A DNA stretch of 64,000 nucleotides, taken from contig OY764545.1 in NCBI GenBank assembly GCA_963668495.1, forward strand, positions 124,001 to 188,000, read 5' to 3'. Within the stretch, counting starts at the first letter, position 1. Each line of letters starts with the position of its first letter. Below the pieces are notes generated by a model that made no database searches, had not been told where the DNA came from, and was given only the letters and a program-made list of their open reading frames with translations. This document shows positions 41,690-49,942 of this stretch, piece by piece. The position numbers were made by a program, and so were the translations under genes. This stretch comes from Oleispirillum sp963668495 (GTDB lineage Bacteria > Pseudomonadota > Alphaproteobacteria > Rhodospirillales > Rhodospirillaceae).

Positions 41690-41727
41690 AAAATAGAACG
41701 ATGACCGGCGTGACAATCACGCCGGTC
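41690..41727 (-). terminator. Terminator-like stem between rplO and secY
   Basis: A perfect 11-bp stem, GACCGGCGTGA (41703-41713) with TCACGCCGGTC (41717-41727), 3-base loop, beginning 10 bases after the rplO stop. On the minus strand ATCGTTCTATTTTTATC follows, so the T-rich part is slightly displaced. It could end or attenuate transcription inside the spc operon. Confidence 0.6.
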
Positions 41728-41737
41728 AAAGTGAAAT

Positions 41738-42214
41738 TTATTCTGCGTCAGCAACCGGACGAAGAACTTTGACGCTGCCGCCTGCTTTTTCCACAGATGC
41801 AATAGCACCCGGGGTAGCTGCGAAAACTTCAAGGTTAACCTTCGCGGAAAGTTCACCAGTACCGATCAGGCGAATACCAGCCTGCGGTTTGTGAACGATA
41901 CCTGCTGCTTTCAAAGCTTCAGCTGTGATCGGTTGTGCCAGATCCAGTTTTCCACCTTCGACAGCTTGTTGCAGACGATTAATCGTCAGCTCAGCATATT
42001 CAATGCGGTGTATATTGGTGAAACCACGCTTCGGCAAGCGACGGTAAATCGGCATTTGACCGCCTTCAAAACCGTTAATGGACACACCAGTACGGGATTT
42101 CTGACCTTTTACACCGCGACCACCGGTTTTGCCTTTACCAGAGCCAATGCCCCGGCCAATACGCATGCGACCCGGACGGGAGCCTGCGTTGTCAGCAATT
42201 TGGTTCAGTTTCAT
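41738..42214 (-). CDS. rplO: 50S ribosomal protein L15
   Basis: 158 residues. The Gly/Arg-rich N-terminal extension (GSRPGRMRIGRGIGSGKGKTGGRGVKGQKSRTG), which threads through 23S rRNA, is followed by the globular part (EGGQMPIYRRLPKRGFTN). L15 is a late-assembly 50S protein. It lies 32 bases after rpmD. A terminator-like stem follows 10 bases after the stop. Confidence 0.98.
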   Translation of the reverse strand: MKLNQIADNAGSRPGRMRIGRGIGSGKGKTGGRGVKGQKSRTGVSINGFEGGQMPIYRRLPKRGFTNIHRIEYAELTINRLQQAVEGGKLDLAQPITAEALKAAGIVHKPQAGIRLIGTGELSAKVNLEVFAATPGAIASVEKAGGSVKVLRPVADAE

Positions 42215-42246
42215 GTCGTATGACCTTTCAAAGGTTAAGAGGCTAA

Positions 42247-42435
42247 TTAAGCCTCTTCCACCTTAACCAAGTGGTGAACCTTGTTGATCATGCCACGCAC
42301 AGACGGAGTATCCTCCAGCACGCGGGTTTTATGCATCTTGTTCAGGCCAAGGCCGACAAGAGTTGCACGTTGATCAGCGGGGCGACCGATCGGGCTACCG
42401 ATCTGAGTGACTTTAATGGTCTTTGCATCAGCCAT
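42247..42435 (-). CDS. rpmD: 50S ribosomal protein L30
   Basis: 62 residues with the L30 core K-V-T-Q-I-G-S-P-I-G-R-P-A-D-Q-R and LVGLGLNKMHKTRVLEDTPSVRGMINKV. A small 50S protein near the 5S region. It begins 6 bases after the rpsE stop. Standard length for the class. Confidence 0.97.
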   Translation of the reverse strand: MADAKTIKVTQIGSPIGRPADQRATLVGLGLNKMHKTRVLEDTPSVRGMINKVHHLVKVEEA

Positions 42436-42441
42436 TGTGTC

Positions 42442-43008
42442 TTACTCCTTCACCGCAAGGCCATCGCGACGACCGACGATGTCGCCAACTTTCTTGCCAC
42501 GCTTATTGGCAACCATACGCGGGGAGCGCAACGCTTTCAAAGCATCAAAAGTTGCCTTGATCATGTTGTGGGCGTTTGCGGAACCGTTAGATTTCGCAAC
42601 AACGTCCTGCACACCCATGGTTTCGAAAATTGCGCGCATCGGACCACCGGCAATGATACCAGTACCCGGTTCGGCGGAACGCAGCATCACACGGCCTGCA
42701 CCAAAGTGACCTTTAATGTCGTGGTGAAGGGTGCGACCTTCACGCAACGGCACGCGGATCATGGTGCGTTTGGCTTGCTCGGTAGCTTTACGGATTGCCT
42801 CCGGAACCTCCCGAGCTTTACCAGTGCCATAACCAACACGACCTTTTTGGTCACCAACAACCACCAAGGCAGCGAAGGAGAAGCGACGGCCACCCTTAAC
42901 CACTTTGGCTACACGGTTGATGTGAACCAGCTTATCGACGAACTCATCGTCGCGCTCACGTTCAGCATTTTTCTGCGAACGACGTTCGGAATTCGGATTA
43001 CGAGCCAT
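42442..43008 (-). CDS. rpsE: 30S ribosomal protein S5
   Basis: 188 residues. The double-stranded-RNA-binding-like N-domain with the spectinomycin-site loop (V-A-K-V-V-K-G-G-R-R-F-S-F) shows no deletion or change at the KGGR turn, so spectinomycin sensitivity is expected. The C-domain (PAPGTGIIAGGPMRAIFETMGV-like block) is complete. S5 helps mRNA entry and decoding accuracy. 13 bases after rplR. Confidence 0.98.
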   Translation of the reverse strand: MARNPNSERRSQKNAERERDDEFVDKLVHINRVAKVVKGGRRFSFAALVVVGDQKGRVGYGTGKAREVPEAIRKATEQAKRTMIRVPLREGRTLHHDIKGHFGAGRVMLRSAEPGTGIIAGGPMRAIFETMGVQDVVAKSNGSANAHNMIKATFDALKALRSPRMVANKRGKKVGDIVGRRDGLAVKE

Positions 43009-43021
43009 TCTTCTTCATCCC

Positions 43022-43381
43022 TTAGAACTGAAGTCCGCCTTCGCGGGCCGCATCAGCCAAAGCTTTCACTCGGCCATGGAATTGGTAGCCGCCACGGTCA
43101 AAGACCACAACGTCTACACCCGCTGCTTTTGCTCGTTCTGCAACGACCTTACCAACAACCTGAGCTGCTGCAACGTCAGAACATTTTTCGAGCGTATCGC
43201 GAACTTCTTTATCCAGAGTCGAAGCCGAAGCCACGGTAGTTCCCCGGACGTCATCAATAATCTGCGCATAAATATGCGCGTTGGAACGGAAAACAGACAA
43301 GCGCGGACGACCAGCTGCTTTTTTGCGCAAAGACCAGCGGTTGCGGGCTTTGCGACGATCCATAAGTACTTTTGCCTTCAT
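43022..43381 (-). CDS. rplR: 50S ribosomal protein L18
   Basis: 119 residues: basic N-terminus M-K-A-K-V-L-M-D-R-R-K-A-R-N-R, then RPRLSVFRSNAHIYAQIIDD and the C-terminal FDRGGYQFHGRVKALADAAREGGLQF. L18 binds 5S rRNA and attaches it to the 50S with L5. 10 bases after rplF. Confidence 0.98.
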   Translation of the reverse strand: MKAKVLMDRRKARNRWSLRKKAAGRPRLSVFRSNAHIYAQIIDDVRGTTVASASTLDKEVRDTLEKCSDVAAAQVVGKVVAERAKAAGVDVVVFDRGGYQFHGRVKALADAAREGGLQF

Positions 43382-43391
43382 GATCTAGCCC

Positions 43392-43925
43392 TTACTTCTT
43401 CTTGCCTTCTTTACGCAGGATGTACTCACCGGCGTACTTCACACCTTTGCCTTTGTACGGCTCCGGCGGACGGTACGAACGGATCACAGCAGCAACCTGC
43501 CCGACTTTCTGCTTGTCGATACCAGAAATCTCGATCTGGGTCGGCTGCGGACATTTAATGTCGATGCCTTCCGGGACCGGGAAATCGATATCGTGCGAGA
43601 AACCAAGAGCCAGTTTCAGGGAATTGCCCTGAGCCTGAGCACGGTAACCAACACCAACCAGTTCAAGTTTCTTGGTGAAGCCTTCGCTCACACCAACAAC
43701 CATACCATTGATGCGGGCACGAGTAGTCCCCCACATGGCACGAGAAAACTTAGTCGGGTTTTTCTGCGCAACGCTGACTTTGTTGTCTTCCAGAGTAACT
43801 TCGACCTCATCAGTAAGGTCCAAAGTCAGCTCTCCCAATTTGCCTTTAGCGACAACGGTATTTCCTTCGATGGAAACCGTCACACCGCTCGGCACCTCAA
43901 CAGGGTATTTGCCTATACGAGACAT
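43392..43925 (-). CDS. rplF: 50S ribosomal protein L6
   Basis: 177 residues from ATG 43925 (standard start M-S-R-I-G-K-Y-P-V; the frame is open upstream through the rpsH end). Two similar alpha/beta domains and the C-terminal PEPYKGKGVKYAGEYILRKEGKKK are present. L6 lies at the base of the L7/L12 stalk near the elongation-factor site. 13 bases after rpsH. Confidence 0.98.
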   Translation of the reverse strand: MSRIGKYPVEVPSGVTVSIEGNTVVAKGKLGELTLDLTDEVEVTLEDNKVSVAQKNPTKFSRAMWGTTRARINGMVVGVSEGFTKKLELVGVGYRAQAQGNSLKLALGFSHDIDFPVPEGIDIKCPQPTQIEISGIDKQKVGQVAAVIRSYRPPEPYKGKGVKYAGEYILRKEGKKK

Positions 43926-43938
43926 GACTGTTCCTTCC

Positions 43939-44337
43939 TTAGAATACCTTGCAGAGCACTTCGCCACCAACGTTGGCTTGACGTGCTTCATGATCGCTCA
44001 TGACGCCAGCCGGAGTCGACAGGATGGAAATGCCCAGGCCGTTGTACACACGCGGCAGTTCTTTTGAACCAGAATACACACGACGACCAGGAGTGGAAAC
44101 ACGAGCGATCTCAGAGATCACCGGTTCACCTTCATGGTATTTCAGTTCGATACTCAGTTCTTGGATGCCCTTACGGACTTCCTTCTCGTCGTATCCACGA
44201 ATGTAGCCTTCGCGCACCAAAACATCCAAAACGCTTTTACGGAAGCGGGATGCCGGAGCGGCAACACTGGATTTGCGTGCCCGTTGTCCGTTGCGGATCC
44301 GGGTCAGCATATCCCCTAAAGGATCTGTCATCGACAT
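43939..44337 (-). CDS. rpsH: 30S ribosomal protein S8
   Basis: 132 residues: DPLGDMLTRIRNGQRA at the start and the C-terminal STPAGVMSDHEARQANVGGEVLCKVF, the 16S rRNA helix 21 binding part. In E. coli S8 also represses the spc operon by binding the rplE leader; I did not find an obvious copy of that structure here. 13 bases after rpsN. Confidence 0.98.
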   Translation of the reverse strand: MSMTDPLGDMLTRIRNGQRARKSSVAAPASRFRKSVLDVLVREGYIRGYDEKEVRKGIQELSIELKYHEGEPVISEIARVSTPGRRVYSGSKELPRVYNGLGISILSTPAGVMSDHEARQANVGGEVLCKVF

Positions 44338-44350
44338 TGATGTGCTCCCC

Positions 44351-44656
44351 TTACCAGCTGGACTTGGTCATGCCCGGGATCTGACCGAAGGAGGCCAGGT
44401 CACGCAGCATTACGCGGCCAAGTTTGAATTTACGATACGTACCACGCGGACGACCAGACAGGTCGCAACGGTTGCGTTGACGAATCGGTGCGGAATTGCG
44501 CGGCATTTCTGCCAACTTGATCGCCGCTTCGAAACGTTCTTCCGGGGTCACATCACGATCCATGATGATTGCCTTCAGACGTTGCCGACGACCAGCAGCC
44601 TTAGCCGCCATGCGAATGCGCTTCTTATTGCGCTCTACAGCACTGGTTTTAGCCAT
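44351..44656 (-). CDS. rpsN: 30S ribosomal protein S14, zinc-independent long form
   Basis: 101 residues. It is the long C-minus type: the C-x2-C...C-x2-C zinc pattern is missing and only one Cys (N-R-C-D-L-S-G-R-P-R-G) remains. The C-terminus R-K-F-K-L-G-R-V-M-L-R-D-L-A-S matches. S14 sits in the 30S head and is needed for assembly. 18 bases after rplE. Confidence 0.98.
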   Translation of the reverse strand: MAKTSAVERNKKRIRMAAKAAGRRQRLKAIIMDRDVTPEERFEAAIKLAEMPRNSAPIRQRNRCDLSGRPRGTYRKFKLGRVMLRDLASFGQIPGMTKSSW

Positions 44657-44674
44657 GATTGCTCTCCACCGGCA

Positions 44675-45217
44675 TTATTTCGCAAACGGCACGTTGAAAC
44701 CTTTGAGGAGGGCTTTTGCCTCTTCGTCGGTACGTGCGGTCGTGCAGATAACGATGTCCATGCCCCGAATGGTATCGACTTGATCATAGTCGATTTCCGG
44801 GAACACGATTTGTTCTTTCAGGCCAAAGGCAAAGTTGCCACGACCATCAAAACATTTCCCTTGAATACCGCGGAAGTCACGCACGCGCGGCAAAGCAATG
44901 TTCACCAGGCGATCAAGGAATTCGTACATACGATCCTTACGCAAGGTGACTTTGCAGCCGATCGGCATGCCATCGCGCAGTTTGAAAGTCGCAATGGACT
45001 TACGTGCACGGGTAACAACCGGTTGTTGACCAGCAATCGCGGCCATTTCTTTAACAGCGATCTGAACTTTTTTGGAATCAGCAACAGCTTCACCCAAACC
45101 CATGTTCAGAACGATTTTTTCCAGTTTCGGCACCATCATCGGATTGGTGTACTCAAACTGGTCCTGCATTTCTTTACGAACAACGTTGTCGTAATGATCG
45201 CGCAGACGAGCAGCCAT
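44675..45217 (-). CDS. rplE: 50S ribosomal protein L5
   Basis: 180 residues: YDNVVRKEMQDQFEYTNPMMVPKLEKIVLNMGLGEA at the start and the C-terminal DIVICTTARTDEEAKALLKGFNVPF. L5 binds 5S rRNA and contacts S13 and the P-site tRNA. 14 bases after rplX. Confidence 0.98.
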   Translation of the reverse strand: MAARLRDHYDNVVRKEMQDQFEYTNPMMVPKLEKIVLNMGLGEAVADSKKVQIAVKEMAAIAGQQPVVTRARKSIATFKLRDGMPIGCKVTLRKDRMYEFLDRLVNIALPRVRDFRGIQGKCFDGRGNFAFGLKEQIVFPEIDYDQVDTIRGMDIVICTTARTDEEAKALLKGFNVPFAK

Positions 45218-45231
45218 AATTCCCGCTCCCC

Positions 45232-45549
45232 TTACTTATCGAGGACTTCGCCGGAAAGTTTCGCAACGCGAACTTTACGACCGTCTTCTAGGGTTTTGAA
45301 ACCAACGCGGGTCGGCTTGTCTTGCTTAGGATCGACATGCGCGACATTAGAAACATGCAAAGCAGCTTCTTTTTCCACGATTCCACCCGCGGACATTTGC
45401 GTCGGACGAGTATGGCGCTTCACCATGTTGACACCTTGGACAACGACGCGGTTTTCGGACGGGATCGATTTGATCACTTCGCCACGTTTACCTTTGTCTT
45501 TGCCAGTCAGGACAACAACGAAATCGCCTTTTTTGATCTTGGCAGCCAT
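45232..45549 (-). CDS. rplX: 50S ribosomal protein L24
   Basis: 105 residues with the KOW motif (KKGDFVVVLTGKDKGKRGEV) at about 4-25. An early assembly protein near the tunnel exit. Its ATG overlaps the rplN stop by one base, so translation is coupled. Confidence 0.98.
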   Translation of the reverse strand: MAAKIKKGDFVVVLTGKDKGKRGEVIKSIPSENRVVVQGVNMVKRHTRPTQMSAGGIVEKEAALHVSNVAHVDPKQDKPTRVGFKTLEDGRKVRVAKLSGEVLDK

Positions 45550-45917
45550 TACAGCACCTCCGGCGACAGAGAAATAATCTTCATGTAGCCTTTGGAACGC
45601 AATTCACGAACCACCGGGCCGAAGATACGGGTACCGATCGGTTCGTTCTGCTTGTTGATAAGAACAGCTGCATTGCGATCAAAGCGAATCACGGAACCAT
45701 CGTCACGACGGACTTCTTTAGCCGTACGAACGATGACTGCACGATGTACGTCACCTTTTTTGACGCGGCCACGCGGAATTGCATCCTTAACGGACACCAC
45801 GATGACATCGCCAACAGAGGCGAAGCGGCGCTTCGCGCCGCCTAGCACTTTGATGCACTGCACCCGCTTCGCTCCCGAATTATCGGCAACGTCCAGGTTG
45901 GTTTGCATCTGGATCAT
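45549..45917 (-). CDS. rplN: 50S ribosomal protein L14
   Basis: 122 residues, starting M-I-Q-M-Q-T-N-L-D-V-A-D-N-S-G-A-K, with the family block F-D-R-N-A-A-V-L-I-N and GTRIFGPVVRELR. L14 faces the subunit interface and binds the RsfS silencing factor in stationary phase. 33 bases after rpsQ, overlapping rplX. Confidence 0.98.
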   Translation of the reverse strand: MIQMQTNLDVADNSGAKRVQCIKVLGGAKRRFASVGDVIVVSVKDAIPRGRVKKGDVHRAVIVRTAKEVRRDDGSVIRFDRNAAVLINKQNEPIGTRIFGPVVRELRSKGYMKIISLSPEVL

Positions 45918-45950
45918 AGACCGTTTCCTTTATTTTGAAACAGGTTACAA

Positions 45951-46190
45951 TTATTCCGCATCAGTGACGAGCACTTCCCAAGTTTTGGACTTGGAAATAG
46001 GTGCACATTCACGAATGCGAACTACATCACCCACGCTGAAGCGGTTAGCTTCGTCATGAGCGGCGAACTTTTTAGAACGCCGAATGAACTTTTTGTAGAC
46101 GGGGTGCATGAAGCGTCGCTCGACTTTTACCGTAACGGTCTTGTCATTGCAATCACTAACGACCACGCCTTGCAAAATACGCTTAGGCAT
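45951..46190 (-). CDS. rpsQ: 30S ribosomal protein S17
   Basis: 79 residues from ATG 46190 (M-P-K-R-I-L-Q-G-V-V-V), the standard start; the longer open frame runs through rpmC. OB-fold core with RRFMHPVYKKFIRRSKKF. A primary 16S rRNA binder. The start overlaps the rpmC end by 8 bases, so the two are coupled. Confidence 0.97.
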   Translation of the reverse strand: MPKRILQGVVVSDCNDKTVTVKVERRFMHPVYKKFIRRSKKFAAHDEANRFSVGDVVRIRECAPISKSKTWEVLVTDAE

Positions 46191-46389
46191 TTTTCGCCTC
46201 ACTTTGTTGGGCACCCATGACAGTCTTGATACGCGCGATGTCGCGACGGACTTGACGGACACGAGCAGTATTTTCCAACTGACCGGCAGCTTTCTGGAAC
46301 CGCAGGTTAAACTGTTCCTTCTTCAAGGCGACCAGGTCTTCCTGAAGTTGGTCCATAGATTTTGCGCGCAATTCTTCAACTTTCGCCAT
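46183..46389 (-). CDS. rpmC: 50S ribosomal protein L29
   Basis: 68 residues, helical: ELRAKSMDQLQEDLVALKKEQFNLRFQKAAGQLENTARVRQVRRDIARIKTVM-type pattern. L29 borders the tunnel exit with L23, where SRP and trigger factor dock. 2 bases after rplP. Confidence 0.97.
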   Translation of the reverse strand: MAKVEELRAKSMDQLQEDLVALKKEQFNLRFQKAAGQLENTARVRQVRRDIARIKTVMGAQQSEAKNA

Positions 46390-46391
46390 GA

Positions 46392-46814
46392 TTACGCCTC
46401 CTCGGCAAACAGGCGAGTCACGAACTTCGTCTTAATCGGCAGCTTAGCAGCAGCCAATTCAAACGCGCGACGCGCAACTTCTTCAGACACACCATCGACT
46501 TCAAACATGATACGACCAGGTTTTACGCGGCAGGCCCAGTAATCAACGGAGCCTTTACCTTTACCTTGACGTACCTCAGCCGGTTTGGAGGTCACGGGCA
46601 GATCCGGGAATACCCGGATCCATACGCGGCCCTGACGTTTCATTTGGCGAGTGATCGAACGGCGAGCCGCTTCGATTTGACGCGCAGTGATACGTTCAGG
46701 TTCCAGAGCTTTCAGGCCATAGGCCCCAAAGTTCAGATCGGAACCGCCTTTTGCATTGCCGTGAATACGGCCTTTATGCATTTTGCGGAATTTTGTGCGC
46801 TTTGGACTCAGCAT
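46392..46814 (-). CDS. rplP: 50S ribosomal protein L16
   Basis: 140 residues: M-L-S-P-K-R-T-K-F-R-K-M-H-K-G-R start, G-L-K-A-L-E-P-E-R-I-T-A-R-Q-I-E-A-A-R-R and the loop MEVRQGKGKGSVDYWACRV-like block. L16 lies near the A-site tRNA elbow and is essential for peptidyl transferase organisation. 14 bases after rpsC. Confidence 0.98.
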   Translation of the reverse strand: MLSPKRTKFRKMHKGRIHGNAKGGSDLNFGAYGLKALEPERITARQIEAARRSITRQMKRQGRVWIRVFPDLPVTSKPAEVRQGKGKGSVDYWACRVKPGRIMFEVDGVSEEVARRAFELAAAKLPIKTKFVTRLFAEEA

Positions 46815-46828
46815 CGTCTTTACCCTTC

Positions 46829-47500
46829 CTAGCGCTGCTCTTGTGCGCGCTTGTCTTGGGCCATCGGATCATGGGCCATGATATCACCCTTATAGATCCA
46901 GACCTTCACGCCACAAATACCGTAAGTGGTTTGCGCAGAACCGACACCGTAGTCAACGTCACCACGCAGCGTGTGCAGCGGAACGCGACCTTCACGGTAC
47001 CATTCAGTACGCGCAATTTCAGCACCACCCAAACGACCGGAGCAATTGATACGAATACCTTGTGCACCAAGACGCATAGCGGATTGAACAGCACGTTTCA
47101 TTGCACGACGGAAAGCAACGCGGCGTTCCAATTGTTGTGCAATGCTTTCAGCCACCAACTGAGCATCGAGTTCCGGTTTACGGATTTCAACGATGTTCAG
47201 GTTCACTTCGCTGCCGACCTTTTTGGACAGCTCACGACGTAAGGATTCAATATCTGCACCTTTACGGCCGATGATGATCCCCGGACGAGCGGAGTGAATG
47301 GTGATACGAGCTTTCTTAGCCGGTCGTTCAATAACGATACGGCTAACACCAGCCTGAGACAGACGCTGTTTCAGATACTTACGGATGCCAAGATCCTCAA
47401 GCAACAGATTAGCGTAGTCGGAGCCTTCAGCGTACCAACGGGAATCCCAGGTACGGTTGATACCGACGCGCAGGCCAATCGGATTAACCTTATGTCCCAT
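46829..47500 (-). CDS. rpsC: 30S ribosomal protein S3
   Basis: 223 residues with the KH domain G-I-I-I-G-R-K-G-A-D-I (about 65-75) and the C-domain LGAQGIRINCSGRLGGAEIARTEWYREGRVPLHTLRGDVDYG. S3 forms part of the mRNA entry tunnel with helicase activity. Its ATG overlaps the rplV stop by one base. Confidence 0.98.
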   Translation of the reverse strand: MGHKVNPIGLRVGINRTWDSRWYAEGSDYANLLLEDLGIRKYLKQRLSQAGVSRIVIERPAKKARITIHSARPGIIIGRKGADIESLRRELSKKVGSEVNLNIVEIRKPELDAQLVAESIAQQLERRVAFRRAMKRAVQSAMRLGAQGIRINCSGRLGGAEIARTEWYREGRVPLHTLRGDVDYGVGSAQTTYGICGVKVWIYKGDIMAHDPMAQDKRAQEQR

Positions 47501-47880
47501 TAGGCGTTCTCCTCGCGTTCAGTAACCACAATGGTCAGGTTAGAGAACAGTTTCTGAATCTTGCCAACGCGACCACGTGCACGTGCACGGAAGCGTTTCA
47601 TCATGATCGATTTTCCGACATACGCTTCAGAAACAACCAAGGAGTCAACATCCAGCTGGTGGTTGTTCTCAGCATTCGCAATAGCGGACTGAAGGCATTT
47701 CTTCACATCCTGTGCTACGCGACGCTTGGAGAACGACAGTTCAGCCAATGCAGCCTCTGCGCTTTTCCCACGAATGGACTGAGCCACCAGGTTAAGCTTT
47801 TGCGGGCTAATCCGGATGGCGTGCACGTATGCTTTCGCCGCAGTTTCCGGAAGCACCCGTTTAGCGGATTGCTTGCCCAT
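47500..47880 (-). CDS. rplV: 50S ribosomal protein L22
   Basis: 126 residues. The helical body and the long beta-hairpin (VDSLVVSEAYVGKSIMMKRFRARARGRVGKI) that lines the exit tunnel and can confer macrolide resistance when altered; no deletion is visible in the tip. 2 bases after rpsS. Confidence 0.98.
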   Translation of the reverse strand: MGKQSAKRVLPETAAKAYVHAIRISPQKLNLVAQSIRGKSAEAALAELSFSKRRVAQDVKKCLQSAIANAENNHQLDVDSLVVSEAYVGKSIMMKRFRARARGRVGKIQKLFSNLTIVVTEREENA

Positions 47881-47882
47881 GA

Positions 47883-48161
47883 TTATTTCCTTTTCGCCTT
47901 CTTATCCGCAGCGTGACCGTAGTAAGTACGGGTCGGCGCGAATTCACCGAATTTATGACCAATCATTTCTTCGGTGACCAAGACCGGAATGAATTTCTGA
48001 CCGTTGTGAACACCAAATGTGAGGTTCACAAACTGCGGCAGAATCGTCGATCGGCGCGACCACGTCTTAATGACCTCATTGCGGCCAGAAGAGCGGGCAG
48101 TCTCTGCCTTCTTCAGGAGGTATCCGTCTACAAACGGACCTTTCCATACGGAACGAGCCAC
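47883..48161 (-). CDS. rpsS: 30S ribosomal protein S19
   Basis: 92 residues: ARSVWKGPFVDGYLLKK start and the block SRRSTILPQFVNLTFGVHNGQKFIPVLVTEEMIGHKFGEF. S19 sits in the 30S head with S13. 12 bases after rplB. Confidence 0.98.
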   Translation of the reverse strand: MARSVWKGPFVDGYLLKKAETARSSGRNEVIKTWSRRSTILPQFVNLTFGVHNGQKFIPVLVTEEMIGHKFGEFAPTRTYYGHAADKKAKRK

Positions 48162-48173
48162 TGTCGTTCTCCC

Positions 48174-49004
48174 TTACTTCTTCTTCTTCGCCAAGTGACG
48201 GCTGCGCATAATCAGCCGGTCGGTTTTCTTATTCGTACGGGTACGCTTGCCTTTGGTCGGCTTACCCCACGGTGTGACCGGGTGTTTACCACCATTGGTC
48301 CGACCACCAAGTGGGTGATCAACCGGGTTCATAGCAATACCACGGACAGACGGACGACGTCCGAGCCAGCGGTTACGACCTGCTTTACCCAAGTTGGTGT
48401 TTTGGTTGTCCGGGTTGGACACAGCACCAACTGTGGCATAACATTCGCCACGTACCAGACGGAGTTCACCGCTGCTCAAGCGCAGCTGTGCATAACCGCC
48501 ATCCTTACCGATCAACTGTGCATAGCAGCCGGCAGAACGTGCCATTTGACCGCCTTTGCCCAGTTTGAGTTCCACGTTGTGAACGATGGTACCCACCGGC
48601 ATGTTCTTCATCGGCATTGCATTGCCCGGTTTAACGTCGGCGCGATCGGATGCGATCACGGTATCGCCGACATTCAAGCGTTGCGGTGCCAGGATGTAGG
48701 ACAGTTCACCGTCTTCATAGCGAATCAGTGCAATGAACGCAGTCCGGTTCGGATCGTATTCCAGACGCTCAACGGTCGCCGGAATATCCAACTTTCTGCG
48801 TTTAAAGTCAACCAAACGATAACGACGCTTGTGACCGCCGCCGCGGCTCCACATGGTGGTACGGCCGGTATTGTTGCGACCACCGGACTTGCGCAGACCC
48901 TCAGTCAGGGCTTTGACCGGTTTACCCTTGTGGAGTTCAGAACGATCCACAAGAACCAGAGCGCGCGTACCGTTGGTGGTCGGATTGAAATGTTTCAATG
49001 CCAT
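48174..49004 (-). CDS. rplB: 50S ribosomal protein L2
   Basis: 276 residues. The peptidyl-transferase-near C-terminal segment R-G-I-A-M-N-P-V-D-H-P-L-G-G contains the conserved His of L2. N-terminal RRRSGGRNNTGRTTMWSRGGGHKRRYR-like region is intact. L2 is a core 23S rRNA binder required for subunit joining. 3 bases after rplW. Confidence 0.98.
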   Translation of the reverse strand: MALKHFNPTTNGTRALVLVDRSELHKGKPVKALTEGLRKSGGRNNTGRTTMWSRGGGHKRRYRLVDFKRRKLDIPATVERLEYDPNRTAFIALIRYEDGELSYILAPQRLNVGDTVIASDRADVKPGNAMPMKNMPVGTIVHNVELKLGKGGQMARSAGCYAQLIGKDGGYAQLRLSSGELRLVRGECYATVGAVSNPDNQNTNLGKAGRNRWLGRRPSVRGIAMNPVDHPLGGRTNGGKHPVTPWGKPTKGKRTRTNKKTDRLIMRSRHLAKKKK

Positions 49005-49007
49005 GGT

Positions 49008-49319
49008 TTAGACCCCCGTCGCGATGTCGATGGTTTCGCCTTCGACGAGCGTGACATACGCCTTTTTCACGTCGTTGCGCTTACCCAGACGACCGCGGAA
49101 ACGCTTGACTTTGCCTTTGGCACGCAGGGTGTTGACGGATTTAACTTTCACGCCAAACACACCTTCGATAGCAGCAGCCACTTCCAGTTTGGAAGCGTCA
49201 AGCGGCACCTTAAAGGTCACCTGATTATGTTCGGAACCCAGAGTCGCCTTCTCGGTGATCACCGGGGCGCGCACGATGTCATACATGCGCTCTTTGGAAA
49301 TTACGATCGCTTTCGTCAT
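49008..49319 (-). CDS. rplW: 50S ribosomal protein L23
   Basis: 103 residues: Y-D-I-V-R-A-P-V-I-T-E-K and VNTLRAKGKVKRFRGRLGKRNDVKKAYVTL. L23 is the tunnel-exit dock for trigger factor and SRP. Its ATG overlaps the rplD stop by four bases (ATGA). Confidence 0.98.
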   Translation of the reverse strand: MTKAIVISKERMYDIVRAPVITEKATLGSEHNQVTFKVPLDASKLEVAAAIEGVFGVKVKSVNTLRAKGKVKRFRGRLGKRNDVKKAYVTLVEGETIDIATGV

Positions 49320-49936
49320 TTCAAGCGAGCCTCCAGGTGTTCCACGGCGGCTTTGGTCAAAACCAAAGTATCACGACGCAGAATGTCGTACACGTTTGCA
49401 CCTTGCTCCGGCAGAAGGTCAATGCCCACAACGTTGCGGGATGCCAAAGCCAGGTTAACGTCAACTTCCGGGCCGTCGATAATCAAGGCGTTTTTCCAAC
49501 CAAGAGCATTCAGCTTAGCTGCGAATTCTTTGGTTTTAGCGGAATCAAGCTTTGCATCGTCCATAATCACCAGCTTGCCTTCGGCAGCTTTGGCGGACAG
49601 AGCGGTCTTCAAACCCAGTTTGCGGAACTTTTTGGTCAGATCGTGTGCATGAGAGCGAACGACCGGGCCAAAAATGGTGGCGCCACCACGGAACTGCGGA
49701 GAGCGCATGGAGCCTTGGCGAGCATGACCTGTACCTTTTTGTTTAAAAGGTTTTTTGGTCGTACCGGAAATCTCACTAATACCTTTGGTCTTGTGAGTAC
49801 CGGCGCGACGCTTGGCCAACTGCCAGTTCACCATACGATGCAGAATATCCTGACGCACCGTGACACCGAACACGCCTTCGGCGAGTTCAATGGAGCCGAC
49901 GCTTTGCGCGTCGAAGTTTATCACGTCCTGCTTCAT
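49316..49936 (-). CDS. rplD: 50S ribosomal protein L4
   Basis: 206 residues. The extended tunnel loop (GTTKKPFKQKGTGHARQGSMRSPQFRGGATIFGP) and C-terminal NVYDILRRDTLVLTKAAVEHLEARL are complete. In E. coli L4 also represses the S10 operon via its leader; the spacer before rpsJ here holds a different, long hairpin. 6 bases after rplC. Confidence 0.98.
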   Translation of the reverse strand: MKQDVINFDAQSVGSIELAEGVFGVTVRQDILHRMVNWQLAKRRAGTHKTKGISEISGTTKKPFKQKGTGHARQGSMRSPQFRGGATIFGPVVRSHAHDLTKKFRKLGLKTALSAKAAEGKLVIMDDAKLDSAKTKEFAAKLNALGWKNALIIDGPEVDVNLALASRNVVGIDLLPEQGANVYDILRRDTLVLTKAAVEHLEARLK

Positions 49937-49942
49937 CGCGGA

